Shown piece by piece: positions 16,395 to 25,535 of a stretch of 64,000 nt of DNA (position 1 is the stretch's first letter; every line of letters begins with the position of its first letter). The stretch spans positions 78,888 to 142,887 of the forward strand of contig CABJAC010000005.1 in assembly GCA_902363455.1 (NCBI GenBank), written 5' to 3'. This DNA comes from Caryophanales bacterium (GTDB lineage: Bacteria; Bacillota; Bacilli; Exiguobacteriales; Exiguobacteriaceae). Under the pieces are notes generated by a model. It did not search any database and had not been told where the DNA came from. It saw only the letters and a program-made list of their open reading frames with translations. The position numbers and the translations under genes are program-made.

Positions 16395-17387
16395 TTAAGA
16401 ATGGATTGAACTTTCAAGTGCTTGACGCGCCACTTGGACGGCGTTCGAAGCAGCCCCTTTTCGAATGTTGTCGGCGACACACCAGATGTGGAAGGTGTTC
16501 GCAAGACTCTGGTCTTGTCGAATCCGTCCGACGTATACATCATCCGTTCCACTGGCATCAAGCGGCATCGGATACTGATTTTGACTGACATCGTCGACCA
16601 GGACGACGCCGGGTGCTTGACGCAATGCTTCGCGGATTGCTTCGACCGTCGTCTCCTGCTCAAACGTCACGTTGATCGCAACGGAATGAGCGTTCGTGAC
16701 CGGGACGCGGACACATGTCGCGCTGACCGGCAACTCTGGTAAGCGGAAGATTTTGCGTGTCTCATCAATCATTTTCTGCTCTTCTTTCGTATACCCATCC
16801 GGTAAGAACACATCGATATGCGGCAGGATGTTATCGTGAATCGGGTGCGGATAATTGACCGGTTCTTCGCCGCAACTGCCGCGGGCTAAATCCTCAATTC
16901 CTTTTTGACCCGAACCGGAGACCGCTTGATACGTCGTATAGTTGATACGCTGTAAACCAAACTGCTGAAGTGGTGCCAGGGCGACGACGGATTGAATCGT
17001 CGAACAGTTCGGATTGGCGATCAATCGATCGTCCGGACCGATTGACTGCGGATTCACTTCCGGTACGACGAGCGGGATATCCGCCTGCATCCGGAAGGCA
17101 CTTGAGTTGTCGACGACGAGTGTTCCTGCTGCAGCGAGTAACGGGGCATACTGTTCACTGATCGTTCCGCCTGCTGCGAACAGTGCGACATCGATGCCGT
17201 CTTCTGTGATTTGCTCCGATAATGCTTGAATCGTAACGTCTTGTCCTTTGAACTGGACGGTTTTCCCGGCAGAACGGGCTGAGGCGTAAGCTGAAATTTG
17301 ACGAACCGGAAAGTCGAGTTCCGCCAAGACTTGCAACATTTTTTGTCCAACGGCGCCTGTTGCGCCAATGACTGCTACATGATACAT
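16395..17387 (-). CDS. asd: Aspartate-semialdehyde dehydrogenase
   Basis: 330 residues. VAVIGATGAVGQKML is the NADP-binding glycine loop; the catalytic cysteine is in LIANPNCSTIQ (about 128); YQAVSGSGQKGIEDL and the active-site histidine in VPVTNAHSVA complete the active site. It reduces aspartyl phosphate to aspartate semialdehyde, which feeds lysine, threonine and methionine. AGGAGG RBS; 12 nt after lysC. Confidence 0.96.
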   Translation of the reverse strand: MYHVAVIGATGAVGQKMLQVLAELDFPVRQISAYASARSAGKTVQFKGQDVTIQALSEQITEDGIDVALFAAGGTISEQYAPLLAAAGTLVVDNSSAFRMQADIPLVVPEVNPQSIGPDDRLIANPNCSTIQSVVALAPLQQFGLQRINYTTYQAVSGSGQKGIEDLARGSCGEEPVNYPHPIHDNILPHIDVFLPDGYTKEEQKMIDETRKIFRLPELPVSATCVRVPVTNAHSVAINVTFEQETTVEAIREALRQAPGVVLVDDVSQNQYPMPLDASGTDDVYVGRIRQDQSLANTFHIWCVADNIRKGAASNAVQVARQALESSIHS

Positions 17388-17399
17388 ATGGTTTCCTCC

Positions 17400-18599
17400 T
17401 TACAGGTCAAATGCATTGGCGATTGCTGCGACGGTCCGTTCGATGTCGGCTTGGGCAATCGTATACGAGATGCTGATTTCTGACGTCGTGACTTGATAAA
17501 ACGTGATGTTTTCCGCCCGGAATGTCGCAAATAATTTCGAAGCGACGCCTGTTGCGTCACGCATTCCGATTCCAACGACCGATAACTTGGCATGTTGGTT
17601 ATGACGGTCGACTTTGACGGTCGGGAAACGATTGATGATATCCTGCAGGGCTTCTTCCAAAAACTCTTCTTCGTCGAGCGGACACGAGAACGAGAGGAAG
17701 ATGTCACTGTCAAACGTCGTCTGACTGATCATATCGATGTTGACGTGACGTCCTGACAACAATTCAAAGATATCTGCGACCGCTGAGTTTGTCTGTGGTA
17801 CGTGTTTAATCGATACCGTCATGACGTTTTTTGTCACACTGACACTTGTGACCGCTTTTTGTTCCATCGTTTCCGTTGCCTCCATGATCCAAGTCCCTCT
17901 TTCCGATTCAAGTGTTTTTCCGACAAAGATGTGTACACCGTATTTTTTACCTAATTCGACACTCCGCATCTCCATGACTTTGGAGCCGAGAGCACTCATT
18001 TCCATCATCTCATCATATGAAATGTGCGGAATCGGCTGTGCTGCGGCATGGATCCGTGGATCAGCCGTATAGACGCCATCAACGTCCGTATAGATTTCGC
18101 ATCGTTTATCGAGAACGGCTGCCAGTGCGACGGCTGTCGTATCCGATCCGCCGCGCCCCAGTGTCGTGACGTCCCCCAGTTCATTGACCCCTTGGAAACC
18201 AGCGACGATGATGACATCGTAGGTCTCCAGTTTTTTCCGGAGTAATTCGCCGTCAATTTGTTTGATTTTACTTTTCGTGTGGAGTCCCATCGTACTGATG
18301 CCTGCTTGTGCGCCCGTCTGAGACAAGGCTTTTGTCCCGAGTGAGTTCAAGGCGATGCTGAGCAACGAAATCGTCTGTTCTTCACCGATTGCAAGCAGAC
18401 GGTCCAGTTCGCGCCGTTCCGGTCGATCCGTGATCGCCTGGGCTTGGGCAATCAATGAGTCAGTCATTTTCCCCATCGCCGATACGACGACGACTAATTT
18501 TTCTCCTTGATCCGTCCGATTCTTCAAATAATTCGCAATTGACTGAATCTGTTCGACAGTCGCAACCGAACTACCACCAAATTTAAGTACAGTTGTCAC
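17400..18599 (-). CDS. lysC: Aspartate kinase with C-terminal ACT domains
   Basis: 399 residues. Kinase signature KFGGSSV at residue 6, then ASP-kinase blocks GRGGSDTTAVALAA and YTDVDGVYTADPR; residues 260-399 hold two ACT domains that bind the feedback effector (VMTVSIKHVP; LSVVGIGMRDATGVASK). The start is GTG at 18599 with AAGGAGAT upstream. Internal methionines at 239 and 245 have Shine-Dalgarno-like elements (AGAGGG, GGAGG), as in B. subtilis LysC, where a separate beta subunit starts at about the same codon. First gene of the operon, directly downstream of the lysine riboswitch, so it is probably the lysine-sensitive isozyme. Confidence 0.95.
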   Translation of the reverse strand: MTTVLKFGGSSVATVEQIQSIANYLKNRTDQGEKLVVVVSAMGKMTDSLIAQAQAITDRPERRELDRLLAIGEEQTISLLSIALNSLGTKALSQTGAQAGISTMGLHTKSKIKQIDGELLRKKLETYDVIIVAGFQGVNELGDVTTLGRGGSDTTAVALAAVLDKRCEIYTDVDGVYTADPRIHAAAQPIPHISYDEMMEMSALGSKVMEMRSVELGKKYGVHIFVGKTLESERGTWIMEATETMEQKAVTSVSVTKNVMTVSIKHVPQTNSAVADIFELLSGRHVNIDMISQTTFDSDIFLSFSCPLDEEEFLEEALQDIINRFPTVKVDRHNQHAKLSVVGIGMRDATGVASKLFATFRAENITFYQVTTSEISISYTIAQADIERTVAAIANAFDL

Positions 18600-18627
18600 A
18601 ATCCTATCTCCTTTTGTCCCGAAACAG

Positions 18628-18672
18628 AAAAAAACGACGGGCCGGTAGGAGCGTTCCTACGGCCCGTCGTTA
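18628..18672 (-). terminator. Lysine-riboswitch terminator
   Basis: A long GC-rich hairpin (AACGACGGGCC...GGCCCGTCGTT) ending in TTTTTT on the minus strand, 30 nt before the lysC RBS. It is the expression platform of the L box. Confidence 0.92.
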
Positions 18673-18714
18673 TCACGATCGGACAAACGATGACAGTGTC
18701 ATTCGTTCTTTTAC

Positions 18715-18890
18715 GTAAGATAGCGCTCCGAAACGTGGGTTTCGGCAGTACAACGGATCTTAACCGTTGTACCAGCAACCAAGAAAAAGCATTTTCTTGT
18801 TCACTTCGGCGGATTTCCCCTTTCACATCACTTGGCATGCTTGCCTTTGTAAGTGTTGCTACTGATGTCATCCGCGCCTCTATCTGTCGG
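18715..18890 (-). ncRNA. Lysine riboswitch (L box) aptamer
   Basis: On the minus strand the 5' P1 segment GATAGAGGCGC (18886 downwards) pairs with GCGCTATC (18719-18726). Between them are the L-box landmarks: AAAGGGGAA...GCCGAAG, GTTGCTGG, and a perfect stem TACAACGG/CCGTTGTA. Lysine binding would favour the terminator at 18628-18672 and shut off the whole lysC-to-lysA operon. This explains the gene-free 350-nt stretch between argH and lysC. Confidence 0.92.
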
Positions 18891-18902
18891 TTGTTAGTTA
18901 CA

Positions 18903-18932
18903 GTTATAGCAAACATTTTTTGTTAAATCCAG
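18903..18932 (-). promoter_or_regulatory. Candidate promoter of the lysine operon
   Basis: On the minus strand TATAAC (18908-18903) lies just before the L box; a weak -35 (TGGATT) is 17 nt upstream. No terminator is visible after argH, so read-through from argGH into the riboswitch is possible. Confidence 0.4.
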
Positions 18933-18956
18933 TGATTTGCCAAACTTTTTTGATTT

Positions 18957-20330
18957 TTATGCTTTTTGAAGGGTCTGCTTGGCTTGGGTCAGCTGTTCGC
19001 GCACAGCGTTAAAACCTGTTCCGCCATAACTGCCTCGTCTTGCGACGGCTTGAACGGGATCGAGCAATGGATAGACGTCTTCCGTAATGACCGGATGGAA
19101 TGTCTGATACGTCTCGAGTGTCAAATCCTTCAAGAAACAGCCGGTCTGGACACAATGCAGGACGGCTTTGCCGACGATTTCATGCGCTTCCCGGAAAGGA
19201 ATACCTTTTGTGACAAGGTAATCGGCCAGTTCCGTTGCATTCGAGAAGTCTTGCATTGTCGCCTTCTTGAGCGCTTCTGTCTTAAACGTAGCGGATTCGA
19301 GCATCCCGGTAAAAATCTGAACCGATTGTAAAACCGTATCAGCCGTATCAAAGACGCCTTCCTTATCTTCTTGCATATCTTTATTGTAAGCGAGTGGTAA
19401 TGCTTTCATCGTCGTTAAGAACCCCATCAAGTTTCCATATACCCGTCCTGTCTTTCCGCGAATCAATTCCGCGAAGTCCGGATTCTTTTTTTGCGGCATC
19501 ATGCTTGATCCCGTCGAAAACGCATCGGACAGCTCAATGAACGAAAATTCTTGCGACGCCCAGATGATGATTTCTTCACAGAACCGTGACAGATGCATCA
19601 TGACTGTCGACGCAATCCCAAGGTATTCAATGACGAAGTCCCGGTCCGAGACGGCGTCTAAACTGTTGGGATAGACGTGTTCAAACCCAAGCAACTCGGC
19701 TGACTTGAACCGATCGATCGGGAAAGTCGTTCCGGCGAGTGCACCGGCACCAAGCGGTGACATCCGGACCCGTTTTAAGTTGTCCATCAGTCGCTCGGCA
19801 TCACGCTCAAACATCCAAAAGTAAGCCAGCAAGTGATGCGCGAGCGAAATCGGTTGGGCCCGTTGCAGATGGGTATAGCCGGGCATGACCGTTTCGACGT
19901 GTTGATCCGCTTGTTCCGTGATGACGGATTGCAGATTGCGAAGACTCGACAGGAGTTCTAAAACATGCTGCTCCATCCAGAGATGAAGATCAGTTGCGAC
20001 CTGATCGTTTCGACTGCGCGCTGTGTGCAGTTTGCCGGCGACAGGACCAATCTGTTCCGTCAATAACCGCTCGAGGTTCATATGGATATCCTCATCGGCC
20101 AGTGAATAGACATGCTGATCAATCGTCGCTTGCAGATGATTAAGTCCGGCTTCGATTTGCTGCCATTCCGTTTCCTCGAGAATCCCTTGTTCATATAACA
20201 TCTGCGCATGGGCCAGGCTGCCTTGTAAATCGACAGCCGCCAATTTTTGATCAAATGAGATCGATGCGCCGAATGCCTCCGCCTGAGCGGAAGCACTTTC
20301 CGTAAACCGTCCGCCCCATAGTTTCGTCAT
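18957..20330 (-). CDS. argH: Argininosuccinate lyase
   Basis: 457 residues, last step of arginine synthesis (argininosuccinate to arginine plus fumarate). Fumarase/ASL superfamily signatures: KLWGGRF at the start, [13 protein letters not shown] (about 105), [11 protein letters not shown] (about 155) and the flexible loop [12 protein letters not shown] (about 278). ATGA overlap with argG indicates a tight two-gene operon. Confidence 0.97.
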   Translation of the reverse strand: MTKLWGGRFTESASAQAEAFGASISFDQKLAAVDLQGSLAHAQMLYEQGILEETEWQQIEAGLNHLQATIDQHVYSLADEDIHMNLERLLTEQIGPVAGKLHTARSRNDQVATDLHLWMEQHVLELLSSLRNLQSVITEQADQHVETVMPGYTHLQRAQPISLAHHLLAYFWMFERDAERLMDNLKRVRMSPLGAGALAGTTFPIDRFKSAELLGFEHVYPNSLDAVSDRDFVIEYLGIASTVMMHLSRFCEEIIIWASQEFSFIELSDAFSTGSSMMPQKKNPDFAELIRGKTGRVYGNLMGFLTTMKALPLAYNKDMQEDKEGVFDTADTVLQSVQIFTGMLESATFKTEALKKATMQDFSNATELADYLVTKGIPFREAHEIVGKAVLHCVQTGCFLKDLTLETYQTFHPVITEDVYPLLDPVQAVARRGSYGGTGFNAVREQLTQAKQTLQKA

Positions 20331-21532
20331 TTTTTCACGCCTTCCTGACGATGGACACTCGCATGTGTCGCAATCGCTAGACCATGCAGTTTGATGAATC
20401 CTTTTGCCGCTTCGTGATCAAAGGCATCTTCTTTTGTGTAAGTCGCGAGTTTCTCGTCATATAACGAAACAGCCGATTGACGTCCGGTGACGGTTGCGTT
20501 CCCTTTATAGAGTTTGACACGGACTTCGCCGGTCACATCCTGCTGTGTCGCTGACAAGAACGCTTTGAGCCCTTTTGTTAACGGAGCATGGAACAATCCG
20601 TTGTAAATGGTTTCTGCATATTGTTTGCTTAAAATCGGTTTGAAATGAGCGACATCTTTTGTCAACGTAATCGTTTCGAGTGCTGCATGCGCTTTGAGTA
20701 AAACCGTTGCGCCCGGGCATTCATAGACTTCACGTGACTTGATTCCGACAAGACGGTTCTCGACGTGATCAATCCGACCGACTCCGTGCGCCCCTGCAAT
20801 GATATTCAGTTCTGTGATCAGTTTTGCGAGTGGATATACTGTTCCGTTAATGGAAACCGGCACGCCCGCTTCAAAGCCGATGATGACTTCTTCTGCTTGA
20901 TCCGGTGCGTCTTCCGGTGCGACGGTTAAAGCGTACGCATCTTGCGGCGGCTCCGTCCAAGGATTCTCAAGGACCCCACATTCATTACTGCGTCCCCATA
21001 AGTTCATATCAATTGAATACGGGCTGTCGAGGTTAATCGGAATCGGCACATCGTTTTCTTTTGCGTAGGCAATTTCTTCTTCACGTGACCATTTCCACTC
21101 GCGGACCGGTGCGATGACTTCGAGTGACGGATCGAGAGCGGCAACCGAAACTTCAAACCGGACTTGGTCGTTACCTTTTCCGGTACAACCGTGCGCCACC
21201 GCTGTTGCACCATGGGCATGTGCGACTTCGACCAGTTTTTCAGCGATCAACGGGCGGGATAGAGCTGAAATCAGTGGATACGCGCCTTCATAATGAGCGC
21301 CGTATTGAAGGGCCGGTAAGACAAACTCGTTCGCGAATTCCTCTTTGACATCAAGGACAATGGATTCAACGGCTCCGACAAGCAATGCCTTTTCTTTGAT
21401 GACCGTCAAATCTTTTCCTTCACCGACATCCATGCATAACGCGACGACATCATAGTCCTTGCTTAACCATTTGATGGCGACTGAAGTATCGAGTCCACCG
21501 GAATACGCTAAAATCAATTTTTGTTTTGTCAT
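20327..21532 (-). CDS. argG: Argininosuccinate synthase
   Basis: 401 residues. The ATP pyrophosphatase loop [10 protein letters not shown] is at residue 9; [14 protein letters not shown] (about 115) and [11 protein letters not shown] bind citrulline and aspartate. It condenses citrulline and aspartate using ATP. AAGGAGG RBS before ATG 21532. The leader contains an ARG-box-like operator. The argFCBD genes needed for citrulline are not in this window. Confidence 0.97.
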   Translation of the reverse strand: MTKQKLILAYSGGLDTSVAIKWLSKDYDVVALCMDVGEGKDLTVIKEKALLVGAVESIVLDVKEEFANEFVLPALQYGAHYEGAYPLISALSRPLIAEKLVEVAHAHGATAVAHGCTGKGNDQVRFEVSVAALDPSLEVIAPVREWKWSREEEIAYAKENDVPIPINLDSPYSIDMNLWGRSNECGVLENPWTEPPQDAYALTVAPEDAPDQAEEVIIGFEAGVPVSINGTVYPLAKLITELNIIAGAHGVGRIDHVENRLVGIKSREVYECPGATVLLKAHAALETITLTKDVAHFKPILSKQYAETIYNGLFHAPLTKGLKAFLSATQQDVTGEVRVKLYKGNATVTGRQSAVSLYDEKLATYTKEDAFDHEAAKGFIKLHGLAIATHASVHRQEGVKK

Positions 21533-21564
21533 TCTTATTTCCTCCTTGAATTCGACTGTATCTG

Positions 21565-21592
21565 TCTGTATAAAAATTCACTATGAATTATA
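21565..21592 (-). promoter_or_regulatory. Candidate ArgR/AhrC operator and -10 of argGH
   Basis: The 18-mer at 21582-21565 (minus strand, starting AGTGAATTTTTATA) fits the ARG-box consensus wnTnAATwwwwATTnAnw with one mismatch. It starts four bases after a perfect TATAAT (21592-21587), where repressor would block initiation. The -35 is poor. Confidence 0.5.
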
Positions 21593-21617
21593 TATATACA
21601 TAGACTTTCAAAAAAAG

Positions 21618-21652
21618 AAACCCTTTTTTCAGGATTTCTTAAAAAAACAGGG
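21618..21652 (-). terminator. Terminator after the GNAT gene
   Basis: AACCCTG-TTTTTT...AAAAAAGGGTTT hairpin followed by CTTTTTTT on the minus strand, right after the GNAT stop codon. Confidence 0.65.
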
Positions 21653-22081
21653 TTAAATTTTTTTCTCCATCGTCCGGTGCGGGATGCCGGCATCATCAAA
21701 TTCATCGGAAACAATCGCATAGCCAAGCCCTTGATAAAAAGGAATCGCCTGCACCTGGGCACCGAGTGTTAAAATCATCCGACCTTCGCGGCGGGCAATC
21801 CGTTCCATCGCCTGCATCAGCTCTCCGCCATACCCTTTTCCTCTTGTCGCAGCAAGTGTCGCGACGCGTTCGACCTTCATCCGTTGCTCGTCATACGGGC
21901 GGGTCCGCCCTGTTGCGACGGGACGATTCTGCTCATCGAGTACGAGCAAATGAATCGCTGTTTCATCGTGAGTATCATATTCCAAATTACGAGGAACGCC
22001 TTGTTCCTCGACAAAAACCCGTTCACGGATCATTCGAACCGCTTGTTGCTGCTCTGCTGTTTTCACTTGAATTACTGTCAT
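21653..22081 (-). CDS. GNAT family N-acetyltransferase
   Basis: 142 residues. The acetyl-CoA loop VERVATLAATRGKGYGGELMQAMERIARREG (motif A, R-G-K-G-Y-G) and the later IPFYQGLGYAIVSDEFDDAGIPHRTMEKKI resemble ElaA/YjcF-type acetyltransferases. Substrate unknown. It is coupled to the AlaX-like gene by an ATGA overlap with GGAGG inside the upstream gene, so the pair is co-expressed; the association with tRNA proofreading has no evident mechanistic meaning. Confidence 0.8.
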   Translation of the reverse strand: MTVIQVKTAEQQQAVRMIRERVFVEEQGVPRNLEYDTHDETAIHLLVLDEQNRPVATGRTRPYDEQRMKVERVATLAATRGKGYGGELMQAMERIARREGRMILTLGAQVQAIPFYQGLGYAIVSDEFDDAGIPHRTMEKKI

Positions 22082-23229
22082 GTATGTAATTCCTCCTTTA
22101 CTGCTTCGATATAAGCTTGTGCCTCTTCGTGGGTCTGGAATAATGCCTGAGCATTATTTTCACTTCCACCACCACGTCCATTAAACTGTTTTAAATATGT
22201 TTTGGCAAATTGTCCGAGATGAATGGAACCGGAACTGCACATGAATAATTTTTTAGCTGTCTCGTTCCAAACGAATCCTGTCCGCCCTGCTTCTGCCAAG
22301 GCTTTCACCAGCTTTTCTGAAAAGCGGATGTCCTCCTGGTCATGTCGCACGGTGAGAATCGATTCGTCCGTAGTCAGGATTTGTTTTAAGACCGTTTTGA
22401 CATGTATATCTTCAGTCTGTCCAATTTGACGATTCAGACGTACTTGCTCCTGCTTCAATTCATCCACAACAAGATGAACTTGGTCTTTTTTAGCGGACAA
22501 CGTCCGTGCCGCCTCTGCTAAGGCACGCCGTTCGGTCGTCAGTAATCGGAACGCCCGATCTTTTGCCACATACGCTAAGCGGATATTTCCCCGCACTTTT
22601 TCCAGTCCCGTGAATAAAATCAGTTCCAGTTCCGATGTCGAGGCAAGATGCGTCCCTCCACAAGCACTATAATCCAGTTCTCCGATCTGAACGACTCGAA
22701 TTTCACCTGTGACCTGTGGTGTTTTTCGTAAGGGTAACTGGAGTGCCGCTTCTTCTGTATACTCTGTTGCCGTGATCGGCAGTTTAGCTTGAATCACCAT
22801 CCGTAACCGTTCTTCCAGACGATTTTGAAGTGTGTCGTCCCAGGTATCGAGATTGAGATCAAGAGTCGATTCTTCCGTGCCGGTCCGGAAACTGACCGTC
22901 TTGATTTGGAATTCGTCTTGAAGAATTGCGGAAATGACATGTTGCGCCGTATGCTGCGCCGCATGATCCGTTCGAATGTCATCATCGACTTCACCTTGCA
23001 CTTCGGTTTCAAAGAGTGGACTTGCCAGACGATGCCAAACGTATCCCTCTTTAATCTGGACATCCAAAACAGGAATACCGTTTAGCGTGCCCCGATCGGC
23101 AGGCTGTCCCCCACTTTCCGGATAAAAGTAACTTTGTTCTAATGTCACCCAATATCCTTGTTCTTCTTTTGTACCCGTCACGATCGATTCGAAAGTCCGG
23201 ACGTCTGGATAAATTTGTTCAGAACGCAT
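22078..23229 (-). CDS. Alanyl-tRNA editing protein (AlaX-L type, with DHHA1 domain)
   Basis: 383 residues. Residues 1-90 resemble the beta-barrel preceding the editing core of AlaRS. Zn ligands HAAQHTAQHVISAIL (HxxxH, about 90) and the cysteine-histidine pair in SACGGTHLAST (about 185) are the editing-site signature. The C-terminal half (GRGGGSENNAQALFQT) is a DHHA1 domain. This trans-editing enzyme hydrolyses Ser-tRNA(Ala) or Gly-tRNA(Ala). I chose the second ATG (23229), with AAGGTGG at 7 nt; the first ATG is too close to the RBS. Confidence 0.85.
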   Translation of the reverse strand: MRSEQIYPDVRTFESIVTGTKEEQGYWVTLEQSYFYPESGGQPADRGTLNGIPVLDVQIKEGYVWHRLASPLFETEVQGEVDDDIRTDHAAQHTAQHVISAILQDEFQIKTVSFRTGTEESTLDLNLDTWDDTLQNRLEERLRMVIQAKLPITATEYTEEAALQLPLRKTPQVTGEIRVVQIGELDYSACGGTHLASTSELELILFTGLEKVRGNIRLAYVAKDRAFRLLTTERRALAEAARTLSAKKDQVHLVVDELKQEQVRLNRQIGQTEDIHVKTVLKQILTTDESILTVRHDQEDIRFSEKLVKALAEAGRTGFVWNETAKKLFMCSSGSIHLGQFAKTYLKQFNGRGGGSENNAQALFQTHEEAQAYIEAVKEELHT

Positions 23230-23291
23230 CTTCATTCCACCTTTTTTACACTGAATTTGCTTCTATTATGCCACAAATCACGTGCAATCGT

Positions 23292-23320
23292 TTGTCGACA
23301 TGTCTATTTCCTAGTACACT
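23292..23320 (+). promoter_or_regulatory. Candidate SigA promoter of nagR
   Basis: TTGTCG (23292-23297), 17 nt, TACACT (23315-23320), about 38 nt before the GTG start. Confidence 0.5.
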
Positions 23321-23357
23321 AGATGAAAGACTATCGACCGCGAAGGGACGAAATGCC

Positions 23358-24092
23358 GTGATTCAGCATATCAATAAAAATTCACCACTTCCAATCTACT
23401 ACCAAATCGAAGCTGCTTTAAAACAACAAATCGAGAACGGTCTGTTACAGCCAGGTGATTTAATTCCGTCCGAACGTGAATTCGCAGAGGCCCATCAAAT
23501 CAGCCGAATGACGGTCCGTCAAGCGATTTCGAATTTAGTGAATGCCGGCTATCTGATCCGTCAAAAAGGGCGCGGCACGTTCGTCGCCAATAAAAAAATC
23601 GTCATGCAATTGTCTGGGTTGACCAGTTTTTCAGAAGAGATGGAGCATCTTGGATTGGAGCCGACGAGTGAACTGTTGTCGTATCAAATGATCGCCGCTG
23701 AAATGACGATTGCCAATAAACTCGGTATCCGTGAAGGCGCGAACGTATACGAGTTGAAACGTTTACGGATTGCAAACGATCAGCCGCTTGCACTGGAGAC
23801 CGTGTATATTCCGGAACAGTTGTTGCCGGGTTTAAACCAAGAAGTCGCCATCACTTCCCTTTATGCCTTTGCCGAGGCAAGCGGGCTTAATCTCGGTCGT
23901 GCCAGCCAGACTTTTGAATCACGTCTTGCGACAAAGGAAGAAGCCCAGCACTTGGGATTATCCGTCAATTCTCCGGTTTTGTCCGTCGAACAGTTAACTT
24001 TCCTTGCGACCAATCAACCGTTTGAATATGTCATCTCAGCATACCGTGGTGACCGGTATACGTTTACGGTCGAAATGGAACGACAACGCTGA
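23358..24092 (+). CDS. nagR: GntR/HutC-family repressor, probably NagR (GlcNAc regulon)
   Basis: 244 residues. An N-terminal winged helix (PLPIYYQIEAALKQQIENGLLQPGDLIPSEREFAEAHQISRMTVRQAISNLVNAGYLIRQKGRGTFVA) precedes a UTRA effector domain (about 90-240) ending FTVEMERQR. Length and sequence fit B. subtilis YvoA/NagR, which binds glucosamine-6-P or GlcNAc-6-P. The start is GTG 23358, 9 nt after GAAGGGA; the longer upstream frame has no RBS. nagA-nagB lie 1.4 kb away on the opposite strand with a candidate operator, supporting the assignment. Confidence 0.82.
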   Translation: MIQHINKNSPLPIYYQIEAALKQQIENGLLQPGDLIPSEREFAEAHQISRMTVRQAISNLVNAGYLIRQKGRGTFVANKKIVMQLSGLTSFSEEMEHLGLEPTSELLSYQMIAAEMTIANKLGIREGANVYELKRLRIANDQPLALETVYIPEQLLPGLNQEVAITSLYAFAEASGLNLGRASQTFESRLATKEEAQHLGLSVNSPVLSVEQLTFLATNQPFEYVISAYRGDRYTFTVEMERQR

Positions 24093-24103
24093 TTCTTATC
24101 TGA

Positions 24104-24135
24104 AAACAGGAGGGGATTCAATTCCTCTCCTGTTT
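24104..24135 (+). terminator. Hairpin after nagR
   Basis: AAACAGGAGGGGA / TTCCTCTCCTGTTT inverted repeat 12 nt after the stop. There is no T-run; it may act with the stronger hairpin that follows. Confidence 0.5.
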
Positions 24136-24140
24136 GTGAA

Positions 24141-24201
24141 TAAAAAAAGCACACGTTTCAGGATGCTTTCTAAGAAAGTATCTGAAACGTGTGCTTTTGA
24201 G
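24141..24201. terminator. Bidirectional terminator between nagR and the LCP gene
   Basis: A perfect 17-bp repeat (AAAAGCACACGTTTCAG and complement, 24145-24161 with 24182-24198) with a further stem inside, flanked by A- and T-rich runs. Confidence 0.88.
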
Positions 24202-24220
24202 AACTGTCTGTTTTAAACAG

Positions 24221-25321
24221 TTATTGAATGGTTGTTGGCTCTACTGTCGTCGAATCTGTGTCTACCGGCGTTTCCGTCTCATCCTTGATTGGATATACTT
24301 CCTGTCCTTGCATCGCCTTCATCAAGTTTGATTTGACGCGGTCGAGTTGATTCGGATCCAAATGGTACTCCCATTTGCCGCTGATTCCAATATATCCTTC
24401 ACCCGCGAGCTGATACTCGGTCGTATTGCGTAACGCAGTTGTAAAATCTACTAAACGAAGGTAATCGTTTGGTCCTAAGTTTGTTTCGACGTTGTCTCCA
24501 ACAGCATCTAAGATGTCACGGTAGGCGCCAAGCGAACGGAAGCTTGCTGCTTCTTTCGCTACCGCTTGAATGACCTGCATCTGCTTTTGTCCCCGACCGA
24601 TGTCTCCGAGCGGATCATCATGACGATTTCGGACATACGCCAATGCTTGTTCCCCTGTCAGATGTTGCATGCCTTTATCGACCGTAATTGTTCCTGCCTT
24701 ACGGGCTGAATCCTGTTCTTTGAAGGCGTAGCGGACATCCACGTCCACACCATTTAAGGCATCAATCAACTGAACGAACCCTTGGAAATTCACTTTAACA
24801 ACATGATTGATGTCGATACCAAGTAAATTTTCAGTCGTCTCACGTGCCAGCTTAATTCCATTATATGAGCTCGATTGATCCATCGAACCGAAATAATGGG
24901 CGTGCGTAATCTTGTCTTGTTCAATACCGGTCTTTCCGTAAGGGACGTCGTATTTCGAATAATCGATATTGACGAGCGAATCCCGTGGAATGCTGGTTAA
25001 CACCAATTGCTCGGTCTTTTTATTCAAGACCCCGACAATCATGACGTCCGACCGTGCCGGCTCCTTTCTTGATTTACTTGCTTTTGTTTCATCCGTCCCT
25101 AAAATCAAAAACGATTCGGATGGAACATCGTCGTATTTTGAACTGACTTTTGATCCCGGAATCTTGATTTGTGTACGTGCCAATGTTTCCTGCGTTTTTA
25201 TGAAAACCGCTCCCGCGTAACCGGAACCGATAACAGTCAAAAGTAATACCAAGGCTGCAATCACTTTGATGAACATCTTGCCAGCACTCGGTTGCTTCTT
25301 TCTTGCTGATCTCGTCTGCAT
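24221..25321 (-). CDS. LytR-CpsA-Psr (LCP) family cell-wall polymer ligase
   Basis: 366 residues. A short basic cytoplasmic tail (MQTRSARKKQPSAGK), one transmembrane helix (about 16-38) and an extracellular LCP domain with the signatures SFLILGTDE, SRKEPARSDVMIVGVLNKK, SIPRDSLVNI, GIDINHVVKVNFQGFVQLIDALNGVDV, and LTGEQALAYVRNRHDDPLGDIGRGQRQ-like KQMQVIQA. Such enzymes transfer teichoic acid or capsule precursors from undecaprenyl pyrophosphate to peptidoglycan. The ATG at 25321 has GAGGG upstream; a longer frame lacks one. It lies between nagR and nagB but is transcribed alone. Confidence 0.9.
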   Translation of the reverse strand: MQTRSARKKQPSAGKMFIKVIAALVLLLTVIGSGYAGAVFIKTQETLARTQIKIPGSKVSSKYDDVPSESFLILGTDETKASKSRKEPARSDVMIVGVLNKKTEQLVLTSIPRDSLVNIDYSKYDVPYGKTGIEQDKITHAHYFGSMDQSSSYNGIKLARETTENLLGIDINHVVKVNFQGFVQLIDALNGVDVDVRYAFKEQDSARKAGTITVDKGMQHLTGEQALAYVRNRHDDPLGDIGRGQKQMQVIQAVAKEAASFRSLGAYRDILDAVGDNVETNLGPNDYLRLVDFTTALRNTTEYQLAGEGYIGISGKWEYHLDPNQLDRVKSNLMKAMQGQEVYPIKDETETPVDTDSTTVEPTTIQ

Positions 25322-25535
25322 CCGTAAGCCCTCATTTTCATGTAAATTTTCTGTAAAGTTCACTATTCTCCATTATCCGTACTTTTATTAAAAAGTCAAT
25401 TTACGTTTCCGTTAAAATCATGTGATTCACCATTGCCCTATCACACGATTTAAGAGTCAACACAAGAAAACCCGTCCTTCATAAAAGCGGTTTTTTTAAG
25501 TCCGCTCTCATCAAAGACGAGTTGATCTGTTAGAT

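Noticed and set aside
25440..25535. Terminator or small ORF after nagB
   Set aside because: An imperfect AAAACCCG/CGGTTTTT pairing exists, but the stem is weak and interrupted; the short frame there has no RBS.
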